Both the position numbers and the translations under genes were made by a program. From Actinomycetes bacterium (GTDB taxonomy: Bacteria; Actinomycetota; Acidimicrobiia; Acidimicrobiales; SZUA-35), in NCBI GenBank assembly GCA_024227975.1, contig JAAETV010000293.1:1-23291 (forward strand): DNA of 23,291 bases, given 5' to 3'. Under the pieces are notes generated by a model. It worked only from the letters and a program-made list of their open reading frames with translations, had not been told where the DNA came from and searched no databases. The stretch's first letter is position 1. Each line of letters starts with the position of its first letter. Of the stretch, positions 7,965 through 15,160 are shown piece by piece.

Positions 7965-8831
7965 CTAGACGGCGGGGTTCGGGTTCGGGTTCGGGTTCAT
8001 GAGCTCACCTCCCCTCCTGATCGTGTGCTCGCGCTCACCGGCTTCCAATTCGGCGCGGTCGAGCTCGCAAAGGAGGGTGGTGGAATCGGACTCGATAACG
8101 GCGCGCAGCTCGTAGCCGTCGGCCACCCACAGATCCGACGGAGCAATCAGGTGTGGGGTCGGTGGCTCGGTCGCATCCGAGGTCAGGGGAGAGGCTGGGG
8201 CTACGTCGGTCACCGAGGGACGTGGCCGCCAGGGAGGTACCCGCTGGCGCGAGGGCCATTGGACGCCCAGCCGGCACGTCCCGCAGGCCTCGTTGAGCAG
8301 GGCGGCGATGAAACTGGAACATGTGGCGTCGGTCAAGGCGACCCGCTGTTCGAGTTCGAGGGCCACCCGTCGGCCGGCCTCGATCACCTGGGGCTCGGCC
8401 GCCGCCGGAGCGAAGCGGCGAGCCAGGGCCGCACCACCAACCAGCATGCAGTACCGCCAGGAGTAGGTGACGTCACCGACCTCGAGATGGAGGCGAGCAT
8501 TGGAGACCACCCGGTGCCGGCAACCAGGCCCCATCATTGGGCGGGCCAGGCCGACATAGCGGTAGGCCGCTCGGAAGTCACTGACGGTTCGAGACAAGCA
8601 ACCGCGGGGCCCGAGCTCGGCCGTTCGCAAACCATCGCCAGAGCCGCGGTTGGAATCGGAGCCGTCGGTGTCGACGACGAGAGCGACATGGGTCCATTGG
8701 TCGGCCGAGAGGTTCATGACCATCTGGACCGAAGACAAGCGGTTGCCGAACAAGAGGTCGCCGGGCCTCGGATCGATTGTGACCCGACCACTTCGGAGCC
8801 GCAGCTGAGAAGGGGGAAGGATGGGGACCAT
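7965..8831 (-). CDS. Permuted papain-fold (YiiX/NlpC-P60-like) hydrolase, putative
   Basis: 288 aa from the ATG at 8831; a GTG at 8930 would add 33 unconvincing residues. RPGDLLFGN (22-30) followed by WTHVALVVD (46-54, His48) and, far downstream, DATCSSFIAALL (168-179, Cys171) is the His-first, Cys-later order of circularly permuted NlpC/P60 (YaeF/YiiX) proteins. In these the catalytic Cys sits on the C-terminal side. Known relatives act on lipids or amide bonds; the substrate here is unknown. No signal peptide is visible, so a cytoplasmic site is likeliest. The C terminus ends in four Asn-Pro repeats encoded by a hexanucleotide repeat. It lies upstream of the GtrA-like gene on the same strand and diverges from the histidine kinase gene. 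The family call is moderate. Confidence 0.65.
   Translation of the reverse strand: MVPILPPSQLRLRSGRVTIDPRPGDLLFGNRLSSVQMVMNLSADQWTHVALVVDTDGSDSNRGSGDGLRTAELGPRGCLSRTVSDFRAAYRYVGLARPMMGPGCRHRVVSNARLHLEVGDVTYSWRYCMLVGGAALARRFAPAAAEPQVIEAGRRVALELEQRVALTDATCSSFIAALLNEACGTCRLGVQWPSRQRVPPWRPRPSVTDVAPASPLTSDATEPPTPHLIAPSDLWVADGYELRAVIESDSTTLLCELDRAELEAGEREHTIRRGGELMNPNPNPNPAV
7975..7998. repeat. Four perfect gggttc hexamers
   Basis: Four tandem copies of gggttc lie at the 3' end of the YiiX-like gene and encode (Asn-Pro)4 on the minus strand. The run keeps the frame and probably varies in copy number between strains. Confidence 0.9.
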
Positions 8832-8987
8832 AGGCCCCAGGTTCAGAAGTGGCGGCCCCGAAACCGGGTGACCATGGTTCCCTGCTGCGGTCCCAACAAT
8901 CAGGTAGGTGCAGTGGCGGCTGGGCGACACAGACCGATGGTGATTTCATGACAGGGCTGAGGTTGGTGTGACGGAAGGCGCCGGCTG

Positions 8988-10403
8988 ATGGGACTCCTCC
9001 GAGCAGTAGGAGACCAGCTCCGGTCCCCGGCCGCCGCGCTCAGCGCGCTCACTGATTCGATCGTCACCCCCACCCTGCCTGACAATGAACTGCCGCCAGC
9101 TTCGGTCGCTACTTGGGTCGCCAGTCATTTCGCTGCCGTTGGCGTCTACTTCAGCTCCGTGCTCGTCGGGTCGGCAAAGTCCGATCTATGGCAGCCGCTC
9201 GTGATCGTGCTCTGGCTCATCGGGCTGTCCGGTCTGTGCTGGCGCCTCCTGTGCCGACTGGTCTTCGTCCCCAGAGGTGCCAGCGACACCAGTCACCGCA
9301 ACCGAGAGCAGACGAGTTGGGCCGCCTCCTTCCTTCCCCGGTCCCTGCGGGCCCGCGGTGCCCTTGGCGGTACCCGTGTTGCCAGTGACCTGAAGCTCGG
9401 CTTCTTCATCATGTCGACCTATGCCGCCTATCTCGCCGTCAACAGCCTCGGACCGTTTGCCATCGGTGGTTTCCTGGCGGTGCTGGCCTTCACCATTGGC
9501 CTGCGTTTTGCTGGGCTCGATGCCCTCGCTGGTCGGGTCCGTGAGCCCTGGTACTACACCCGCTCGGTGCTCTCGGTCCGGGCTCTCCTCACCTTTGGCG
9601 TCGTAGTCGTCGTTTCGGCTGGGGTATTCGTATTCGCTGCCCTGGCCATCGACCCTTTCCTCCGCCAATCGGAGCAGACGGTCGAGGGGATCCTGGGCCT
9701 GGATCTGTCGAGATGGGACCAGCTCCAGAATCTGGTGATAGGGACCATGCTCTTGGGTCCGCCGGCCTTGATGGTGTGTGAGGCCATCGCTGCCGTGAGC
9801 CGCCATGAGGCGGCCGTGGTGGAAGAGGTTGCCTCCTATGAACGGCGGCTGGAACGCGACGGGATTGCTGGTGACCTCCATGACGGGGTGATCCTGTCGA
9901 CCCTCAGCGAGGTCAGAGCCCTGGCCACCAGCGACAACCAGAAGAACCTGATCGACGGTCTCGATGCCAAGCTCCGTGACCTCCACCTTCGCCGCCTGGA
10001 GACGAGGGATGATCGTTCGATCAAGGCCAGCCTCCGACGGCCTCTCGAGCAGGCCAACCGTCGTGGCCTGACCCTGAGTCTGGAGACCGATCGGGAGACC
10101 CTGGCCCTCGTCGTCAACGGCACCTTCGCCCACCTCATCGAGAGGCTGATGATGATCCAGATCAACAACTCGATCGAGGCCGAGGCTGGTGGAGCTGGAG
10201 TCCGTATCGCCAGCGAGGAGGAGACGATTACCGTCGCCTACTGGGATGACGGGGGTGGATTCGACCCTGTCCTCATTGATCGCAAGCCCGGAGGTTTGGC
10301 TAGGGTTCGGTTCGACATCGACCATGCCGGTGGCTCGTTGCAGTTCCATCAGAGGGCGGGGCGGACGGTGGCCGAGGCCACTCTTCCCCGGCCAGGAGGC
10401 TAG
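8988..10403 (+). CDS. Membrane sensor histidine kinase (HisKA_3-like)
   Basis: 471 aa. The N-terminal 270 residues contain about five membrane helices (near 45-62, 68-90, 137-155, 158-175, 198-222) with no large extracellular domain, so the signal is probably sensed in or at the membrane. The phosphoacceptor is H298 in RDGIAGDLHDGV (290-301), the NarL/DesK-type dimerisation helix. The ATPase domain shows the N box INNSIEAEA (392-400) and the G1 box DDGGGFDP (420-427), followed by PGGLARVRFDIDHAGGSLQF as a shortened G2 region. The ATG at 8988 is used. Ten bases after the stop comes the response regulator gene, so the two form a two-component pair. It diverges from the YiiX-like gene across about 150 bp. 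Confidence 0.87.
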   Translation: MGLLRAVGDQLRSPAAALSALTDSIVTPTLPDNELPPASVATWVASHFAAVGVYFSSVLVGSAKSDLWQPLVIVLWLIGLSGLCWRLLCRLVFVPRGASDTSHRNREQTSWAASFLPRSLRARGALGGTRVASDLKLGFFIMSTYAAYLAVNSLGPFAIGGFLAVLAFTIGLRFAGLDALAGRVREPWYYTRSVLSVRALLTFGVVVVVSAGVFVFAALAIDPFLRQSEQTVEGILGLDLSRWDQLQNLVIGTMLLGPPALMVCEAIAAVSRHEAAVVEEVASYERRLERDGIAGDLHDGVILSTLSEVRALATSDNQKNLIDGLDAKLRDLHLRRLETRDDRSIKASLRRPLEQANRRGLTLSLETDRETLALVVNGTFAHLIERLMMIQINNSIEAEAGGAGVRIASEEETITVAYWDDGGGFDPVLIDRKPGGLARVRFDIDHAGGSLQFHQRAGRTVAEATLPRPGG

Positions 10404-10413
10404 GGAGCCACCA

Positions 10414-11232
10414 ATGAATGCCAACCAGCCGGCTGCAAGGCCAGGGGGAGGGCCCGTCGTCGGGCCCTCGCACCTGGCCGTGATCGACGACGAGCCGATG
10501 ATCACAGACTCGGTCAAGGCTCACTTCAACAAGCGGGCCGATGCCGGGCTTCCCCCGGTCATGGTGAACGGCTTCGACCGCCCCCGCCGGTTGCGGGACT
10601 TCGAATCACTTCTGGACCTGACCCATGCGGTCATCGATCTGTCGTTCGGGCGCGACGACATCGACGGTCCCCAGATACGGCCGGAGATCGAGACTGGGCT
10701 CGACGCCATCGACCTGCTGAAGGACCGCTGCGCCAACTGCAAGATTGTCGTCGCCACCCGCAACGACACCGAGCTGATCACCGAAATGGCGGTTGCCGTC
10801 CGCCAGACCTGGCCCGAGATCAAGTTCTTCCACAAAGCTGACAGCCGTCTCCGGGCCCGCATCGAGGACTTCGTCGTCGGCAATCATTACCAAGACAATG
10901 CCGAGATCGCCCTCGATCTCATCGGGGTGACCCCTGTTGCCCCCGAACGGATAGGGCGGGCCGTCGAGGCTACGGCTCGTGCCCGGCCCGGGGCTCGCCT
11001 GATCCTGACCCTGGCCGACTACCCCAGCGCTCCCAGCCGTCGCGACTTGGCCGCGGCCCTCGGTGGCCGGGCTCAGGCCTACGTTCGCAGCCTCAGCAGC
11101 GACCTCACCGCTGTTTTGATCGAGTGGGGCCTGCTCAGTGGAGACGAGGGGGGTGGTGTCAGTCGCTTGTGGAAGTGGGCCAGGGCCCGTCGAGCCATCC
11201 TGAGGCGAGAGTTGGCCACAATCATCGACTAG
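10414..11232 (+). CDS. Response regulator with an atypical C-terminal output domain
   Basis: 272 aa from the ATG at 10414, which has gggag seven bases upstream; the frame is open further upstream but overlaps the kinase. The receiver domain is recognisable: acidic pair D25-D26 in VIDDEP, phosphoacceptor D75 in HAVIDLSFG, T115 in IVVATRND and K141 in KFFHKAD. HisKA_3 kinases usually partner NarL/LuxR-type regulators, but the C terminus here is not a clear LuxR HTH. Residues 195-235 (LTLADYPSAPSRRDLAAALG onward) could form a helix-turn-helix preceded by a linker, then a basic helix (LWKWARARRAILRREL). DNA binding is plausible but unproven. It pairs with the kinase just upstream. Targets are unknown. 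Confidence 0.82.
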   Translation: MNANQPAARPGGGPVVGPSHLAVIDDEPMITDSVKAHFNKRADAGLPPVMVNGFDRPRRLRDFESLLDLTHAVIDLSFGRDDIDGPQIRPEIETGLDAIDLLKDRCANCKIVVATRNDTELITEMAVAVRQTWPEIKFFHKADSRLRARIEDFVVGNHYQDNAEIALDLIGVTPVAPERIGRAVEATARARPGARLILTLADYPSAPSRRDLAAALGGRAQAYVRSLSSDLTAVLIEWGLLSGDEGGGVSRLWKWARARRAILRRELATIID

Positions 11233-11594
11233 GTACCCCCGGTTGTGCTGACCGGCGACGTAATACAGGCAGGCAGGCTCCGGCGGGGAGGTGTCGTGAC
11301 GGGCGAGCTGGTCGACATAGTCGTGATGTTGTTGGAGTACCTGGTTCTCAGTTCAGGGATCCCAGGGGTACTACGAATACTGTGTGCCGGGGCTGGTCCG
11401 AGAACACGAGACGACCCAGACTCTCGCCGACCACGGCCGGCTTCTCCTGACCCTCGACCTCGAGCTTCACCTCGTTCATTACCTCGATCATCCCACCCTT
11501 GATTTCGGCTAGCTTCGGGGTGCCGAAAGGGCCGGCCTCATCCCGCTCAACTTCGATGTGGATCCGCTGCGTCCCGACGGCCAGAATCGATCGG
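11233..11594. other. Gap between regulator and desaturase genes
   Basis: About 360 bp between the convergent response regulator and desaturase genes. The part 11348-11594 carries a minus-strand open frame with strongly GC-biased third positions (listed separately). The part 11233-11347 holds nothing I can name; no T-tailed hairpin was found. Confidence 0.6.
11348..11491 (-). CDS. Short unrecognised ORF downstream of the desaturase, possibly a gene remnant
   Basis: 47 aa from an ATG at 11491 with aagggtggg directly upstream. The open frame extends upstream into the end of the desaturase gene (to about 11640) without a standard start, and that part also has coding-like third positions (residues such as VGTQRIHIEVERDEAG). 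The encoded residues alternate charged and hydrophobic, as in beta strands (MNEVKLEVEGQEKPAVVGES). GC bias drops near the end. It could be a small gene, or the tail of a larger one that lost its start. I do not recognise the family. Confidence 0.35.
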   Translation of the reverse strand: MIEVMNEVKLEVEGQEKPAVVGESLGRLVFSDQPRHTVFVVPLGSLN

Positions 11595-12659
11595 TCAGCT
11601 CCGAGTGGGGTAGGGGAGCCAGCGCCCTGACTCGAAGTCGTGCAGCTTGCACACCCTCACCGACCGGAGAAAGTCCCGCAGTCGGATCGGGCGTTCGACA
11701 ACATCTTCGGGGAAGGCAGCGGCAATGGCCCTAGCTGCTGCTGGGAGCCGGTAGCAGGGGATCCGCATGTCGACGTGGTGGGGGATGTGCACCATGATCC
11801 AGTGGAAGAACAGTTCCCACAACCACGAGCCCCACAGGATCGTGGTTCCCTCGACCTGGCCGCGGAAGCGATTCCACTCCCTCCGTGGCCACCAGCGGAT
11901 TTCGGGGGCGATGTGGTGCACGTAGACCACCCAGCCGATCGATTGGCAGAACAACACGAACGGCACGACCACGATCTTGGTCCACTGCCAGGCGGCTCCT
12001 CCGAGGCCGAACCCGGCCCACAGGGCGGCGAACACGGCAACGGTGTAGATCAAGAGGATGGCCTGGTCTCGACGCATCGCTCTACGCCAGCGCTCGGGTG
12101 GCGGGAAGCGGATCATCTTGTTCCACCACACCTCGCGCAGGTAATAGGCGCCAGATCCGAACGGCCCCCACTCGAACCGGTGGCGAAGCCGGCTGAAACG
12201 ACCCAGCTGCTGGTAGTCGCCAACGGTCAGGGGGTGCCAGACGAAGTCCATCCCTTGACGCAGTGTGTGACCATGGTGGACGCGATTGTGACCGAAGACC
12301 CATTGCTCGGTTGCATGGAGCGAAGGCAGCATCGCCACCCGGGCGACGATGGCATTGAGCCGGCCAGAATCGAACAGGGCGCCATGGGCCGCATCATGGC
12401 CGACGACGAACAGACCCGAGGTTGCCAGGCCAGCCACCAGCCAGAGGGGAACCAACAGTAGGGGATTGTTGGTCGACAACAGGCCCCAGATAGCGAGGCC
12501 GAGCACGACTACGTCTCGGGCCAAGATCGAAAGCCCCCGAAATGTCGACCGTTCATAGCAACGTTCGGGGATGACGTCGAGTACCGGCTTCAGCGACGTC
12601 GGTTTGACCCGATCGAGTGCCGCTGGTGATGGGCGAAGAGAGGGGTCAGTGTCGGTCAT
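11595..12659 (-). CDS. Membrane fatty acid desaturase
   Basis: 354 aa from the ATG at 12659. The three histidine boxes that bind the di-iron centre are complete: GHDAAH (H88, H92), HNRVHH (H124, H128, H129) and HIPHH (H291, H294, H295). Hydrophobic helices lie near residues 48-85 and 200-250. These enzymes use O2 and electrons from ferredoxin or cytochrome b5-like donors to insert a double bond into acyl chains. The third box HxxHH and the length fit the acyl-lipid (DesA/omega-6-like) group more than the acyl-CoA group; regiochemistry cannot be read. An upstream GTG at 12761 would add 34 residues without similarity. A small ORF overlaps its start by 14 bases. No electron donor is adjacent. 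Confidence 0.88.
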   Translation of the reverse strand: MTDTDPSLRPSPAALDRVKPTSLKPVLDVIPERCYERSTFRGLSILARDVVVLGLAIWGLLSTNNPLLLVPLWLVAGLATSGLFVVGHDAAHGALFDSGRLNAIVARVAMLPSLHATEQWVFGHNRVHHGHTLRQGMDFVWHPLTVGDYQQLGRFSRLRHRFEWGPFGSGAYYLREVWWNKMIRFPPPERWRRAMRRDQAILLIYTVAVFAALWAGFGLGGAAWQWTKIVVVPFVLFCQSIGWVVYVHHIAPEIRWWPRREWNRFRGQVEGTTILWGSWLWELFFHWIMVHIPHHVDMRIPCYRLPAAARAIAAAFPEDVVERPIRLRDFLRSVRVCKLHDFESGRWLPYPTRS

Positions 12660-12864
12660 GGGAATGGTCTGGAACGGGTCGAGCCGAAACCACGACGATG
12701 CACGCCGCCCTCCACCCCCGCCCGTCCATCTTGGCCGCGAAGTCTTCAGGCACAACACCATCCTGCCGGCTCCGAAGCCCAGATACGAAGGGAATGGTCA
12801 CTTTTCCTGATGCCAGGATCACGAGGAACTCCCAACGAGTGGCTGAGTTGGGGCCATCAGCCAA
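12646..12864 (-). CDS. Candidate small protein upstream of the desaturase
   Basis: 72 aa from a TTG at 12864, with its stop overlapping the desaturase start by 14 bases, as in translationally coupled pairs. Residues 11-60 read as strand (RWEFLVILASG), a variable segment, a helix (PEDFAAKMDGRGW) and a strand (RAACIVVV). This resembles the small beta-alpha-beta DUF4177-type proteins (WEYKVV...LNELGAEGWELV), but the match is loose. The start is weak (gaagg one base before TTG). It could be a shadow, because the plus strand is also open here. Confidence 0.35.
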   Translation of the reverse strand: MADGPNSATRWEFLVILASGKVTIPFVSGLRSRQDGVVPEDFAAKMDGRGWRAACIVVVSARPVPDHSHDRH

Positions 12865-13009
12865 GCCTTCGAAGGCGGCCCCTGCAGGTTGGAGGCCTCA
12901 AATGTTGGGGACTAGTGACCTTCTTCCCTATTACGTGTTCGAGGGTCCTCCTAGTTTCCGGGACGTCGGCGTAGGATACATGCGCCTACCGGCCGAATCA
13001 GGGAGCTTG
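12865..13009 (+). promoter_or_regulatory. Upstream region of the cytochrome bc operon
   Basis: This stretch lies between the leftward desaturase unit and the first gene of the respiratory operon and must hold the operon promoter. It has an AT-richer patch (cttcttccctattacgtg, near 12920-12937) but no convincing -35/-10 pair. gggag at 13001-13005 is the ribosome binding site of the gene at 13010. Confidence 0.35.
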
Positions 13010-13609
13010 ATGAGACATTCGACGATGGGGCACCGATCGGTGAACCAGCAGATGCGCTCGGTCATAGGGTTATTCTTCGGCTTGCTAGCCATTCTTGTGA
13101 TTGTCGCGGTCGGGGGACCCGCCGCCGCCCAGACCGATCCGAACCAAGCTGGGGACGTAGGTGACGCTGCCTCGACCCTTGACGATGTCCAAGCGATCAA
13201 CGTCTATCTCCAAGCCGATTCGGTGGCGCAGGCCGAAGACTCGGATGATTCTGAGATTGTCCAGGAGGAGACGGTGGCCGAGTCCGGAGATCCTTTCCTT
13301 TCCGACCTCGGTTACATCCTGGTCGCCCTCGTCCCGGTACTGATTGCAGCCGTGGTTTTTGCGTCCCGTCTGGTCGCGCCCACCGACCGGCTGTCGCTGT
13401 CCCGATTCGATGCCTGGCTGAAGACAGCCGTGATCGTTGCGGTTCTGGTGCTGGCCGTCGTTGTCCTTCCCGACTTCATCCTGAGCCTTTCGGCAGTGGC
13501 CGAGCTCGACCGCGTGGTCCAGGATCTGATTGGGCTTGCGGTGTGGGGTGGGGGCCTCATCATCTGTCTCTGGGGACTGTGGTACGCCCACCGGGAATCG
13601 AGGATCTGA
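13010..13609 (+). CDS. Exported/membrane protein of unknown function leading the bc operon
   Basis: 199 aa from the ATG at 13010, four bases after gggag. Residues 15-40 form a signal peptide or first helix (MRSVIGLFFGLLAILVIV...) ending in AAAQT, a plausible signal peptidase site. A 50-residue acidic, disordered outside segment follows (DSDDSEIVQEE). Then come three hydrophobic helices: LGYILVALVPVLIAAVVF, WLKTAVIVAVLVLAVVVL and LIGLAVWGGGLIICLWGLWY, with a basic end. I do not recognise the family. Its place as first gene of the cytochrome b6/Rieske/c cluster, with its stop one base before the next ORF, suggests an accessory or assembly factor or an extra subunit (inference). No haem or metal motif is visible. 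Confidence 0.75.
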   Translation: MRHSTMGHRSVNQQMRSVIGLFFGLLAILVIVAVGGPAAAQTDPNQAGDVGDAASTLDDVQAINVYLQADSVAQAEDSDDSEIVQEETVAESGDPFLSDLGYILVALVPVLIAAVVFASRLVAPTDRLSLSRFDAWLKTAVIVAVLVLAVVVLPDFILSLSAVAELDRVVQDLIGLAVWGGGLIICLWGLWYAHRESRI

Positions 13610-13610
13610 C

Positions 13611-13712
13611 GTGGACACCCCCCAGTTCTTCGACGAGACCGTGATGTGCTGCCCACCGAAGGCATTGTTGATGGGCATGAGGACTGGAGTTGGAGTACCT
13701 GAATGGTCATGA
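13611..13712 (+). CDS. 33-aa candidate ORF linking the operon lead gene to cytochrome b
   Basis: GTG start one base after the preceding stop, with gagga seven bases upstream, and a TGA that overlaps the second possible ATG of the cytochrome b gene (13709) as ATGA. The peptide has a central MCCPPK motif with adjacent cysteines and no membrane helix. Exact filling of the intercistronic gap, a good ribosome binding site and the stop/start overlap favour real translation. It may be a small subunit, a metallo-peptide or only a coupling leader. Confidence 0.42.
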   Translation: MDTPQFFDETVMCCPPKALLMGMRTGVGVPEWS

Positions 13713-14515
13713 CTAGCCAAGACGAGTCGGTCAGCCCCAGTGGCTCCGATCTCGACCGACGCTCGAGCGAATCGACGAACAGATCCGGGCTTTTTGAGCG
13801 ATTCAGGTGGACACCAGTTGGTCGCTCCATCTGGCGCGTTCCCCGCCCCCACACTCGTCGTGACCGCTCGGCGGCCCACTGGGCCAGCTTCCTGCTTCAC
13901 ATCTACCCGGTCAAGGTCCGACGCTCCCAGATCGGCTTCAAGTTCTCCTGGTACCTCGGGGTGATCTCGGCGGTCCTCTTCGGATCGTTGACCGTGTCCG
14001 GGATCTACTTGATGTTCTTCTATGTCCCCTTGCCGGCGGCGGCCTACACGGACATTCAGACCATTCAAACCGAGGTTGCCTTCGGTCAGTACATGCGCAA
14101 CGTGCATCGCTGGTCGGCCCACTTGATGGTGCTTGGAGTGGCTGCCCATATGGCTCGGGTCTTCTATCGGGGGGCCTACAAGTCGCCTCGCGAGTTCAAC
14201 TGGGTCATCGGGGTGGTCCTGCTGATGCTGACCCTGCTGATGTCGTTCACTGGCTACCTCCTGCCGTGGGACCAGCTGGCCTTCTGGGCTGTAACCGTCG
14301 GCACGGAGATGGCGGCCTACGTTCCCATCGTCGGGGAGCAAACCAGGAGTCTCCTCCTTGGTGGAGCCATTGTTGGCTCTTCGACCCTGCTCCGCTTCTA
14401 TGTGCTCCACATCGCCGTCTTGCCGTCGATAACAGTCCTTGCGTTGATGATTCATCTGTGGCGCTGGAGGAAAGACTCCATGCTCGAGCTCGATCGTGAG
14501 GAACCCGATGTCTGA
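13703..14515 (+). CDS. Cytochrome b6-type subunit of a quinol:cytochrome c oxidoreductase
   Basis: 270 aa from the ATG at 13703, seven bases after tggag; a second ATG at 13709 is also usable. It corresponds to the N-terminal four-helix half of cytochrome b. The bis-His haem ligands are H135 and H149 in helix B and H236 and H251 in helix D. The 14 and 15 residue spacings are those of cytochrome b6 rather than mitochondrial-type b. GYLLPWDQ (184-191) is the Qo-side cd1 motif. The protein has no cysteine at all, so it cannot carry the covalent haem ci of b6f and Firmicutes complexes. A 55-residue hydrophilic N-terminal extension precedes the amphipathic helix. It is cotranscribed with subunit IV, overlapping by eight bases. 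Confidence 0.92.
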   Translation: MVMTSQDESVSPSGSDLDRRSSESTNRSGLFERFRWTPVGRSIWRVPRPHTRRDRSAAHWASFLLHIYPVKVRRSQIGFKFSWYLGVISAVLFGSLTVSGIYLMFFYVPLPAAAYTDIQTIQTEVAFGQYMRNVHRWSAHLMVLGVAAHMARVFYRGAYKSPREFNWVIGVVLLMLTLLMSFTGYLLPWDQLAFWAVTVGTEMAAYVPIVGEQTRSLLLGGAIVGSSTLLRFYVLHIAVLPSITVLALMIHLWRWRKDSMLELDREEPDV

Positions 14516-15080
14516 GGAACTCAAGTCGGATGACATCCGGCCACCGACCGAGGTCGGGCTGACGGCCAGGCCGCCGAAATCGGCCGACGGTCGCCGGATC
14601 CTCGGCATCGTCCCCGGCAAGCCGGTGGCCGGTGACCGCAAGGAAGTGGCCAAGGACGACATGGTCTACGTGTGGCCCCACCTCCTGGTCCGCCATGCCG
14701 TCGCCGGCATGTGGGTGCTCCTCCTCGTGCTGGTCATCTCCATCTTCTTCGATGCCCCCCTGCGCGATGTTGCCAACCCGGCCCTGACCCCCAACCCTGA
14801 AAAGGCGCCCTGGTACTTCGCCGCCCTCCAGGAGTTGTTGTCTCACTTCCACCCACTGGTGGCCGGGGTGCTGGTGCCGGGGGCTATCGTGCTCGGACTG
14901 GTTGCCCTGCCCTACATCGACCGGAGTCCCTATTTGGCGACCAAGCACCGTCGGGTTGCAGTCGCTACCTTCACCACCTTCCTCGTCATCTGGGTGATCT
15001 TGACCCTTGTCGGCTTCGCCTTTCGAGGACCCAACTGGGGGTGGGTCTGGCCCTGGCAGGAATGGCACGGGGAACTCTGA
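14508..15080 (+). CDS. Cytochrome b subunit IV (C-terminal half of cytochrome b)
   Basis: 190 aa from the ATG at 14508, which has gtgagg upstream and overlaps the cytochrome b6 stop by eight bases; a GTG at 14496 would add four residues. Three membrane helices (about residues 63-84, 116-135, 148-168) match subunit IV. The quinol-oxidising Qo loop reads KAPWYFAALQE where b6f and bc1 have PEWY, so the usual Glu is a Pro; to my knowledge such KAPWY forms occur in several other bacterial lineages. The N-terminal 50 residues are hydrophilic and cytoplasmic. The split b6 plus IV arrangement differs from the single long QcrB of classical actinobacteria. The gene ends in TGATG, overlapping a 26-codon ORF. 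Confidence 0.9.
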   Translation: MSEELKSDDIRPPTEVGLTARPPKSADGRRILGIVPGKPVAGDRKEVAKDDMVYVWPHLLVRHAVAGMWVLLLVLVISIFFDAPLRDVANPALTPNPEKAPWYFAALQELLSHFHPLVAGVLVPGAIVLGLVALPYIDRSPYLATKHRRVAVATFTTFLVIWVILTLVGFAFRGPNWGWVWPWQEWHGEL

Positions 15081-15160
15081 TGACACACAGACCACCCCAC
15101 GACGAGCCGAGGCCGAGCGCCGCTGACGGGCAATACCCCACGGGAGCAAGACATGAGTAA
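15080..15160 (+). CDS. 26-aa candidate ORF between subunit IV and Rieske genes
   Basis: The ATG overlaps the subunit IV stop (TGATG), with ggggaa about five bases upstream; the TAA lies eight bases inside the Rieske gene. The peptide is short, hydrophilic and proline-rich. Its position gives continuous translation through the operon, but its composition is not distinctive and chance cannot be excluded. Confidence 0.25.
   Translation: MTHRPPHDEPRPSAADGQYPTGARHE

Noticed and set aside
7975..7998. Telomere-like gggttc repeat
   Set aside because: Only four copies, in frame inside a gene and encoding Asn-Pro; not a chromosome end.
7437..8951. 504-codon plus-strand open frame
   Set aside because: Antisense to the GtrA-like and YiiX-like genes, glycine/arginine-rich without motifs; a GC-rich shadow.
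9186..10517. 443-codon minus-strand open frame
   Set aside because: Antisense to the histidine kinase with intact H, N and G boxes; its composition is shadow-like.
12880..12910. Second in-frame TGA upstream of the 12646-12864 ORF as another Sec codon
   Set aside because: No redox motif or coding signal surrounds that TGA and no start lies upstream; unlike the locus at 20300.
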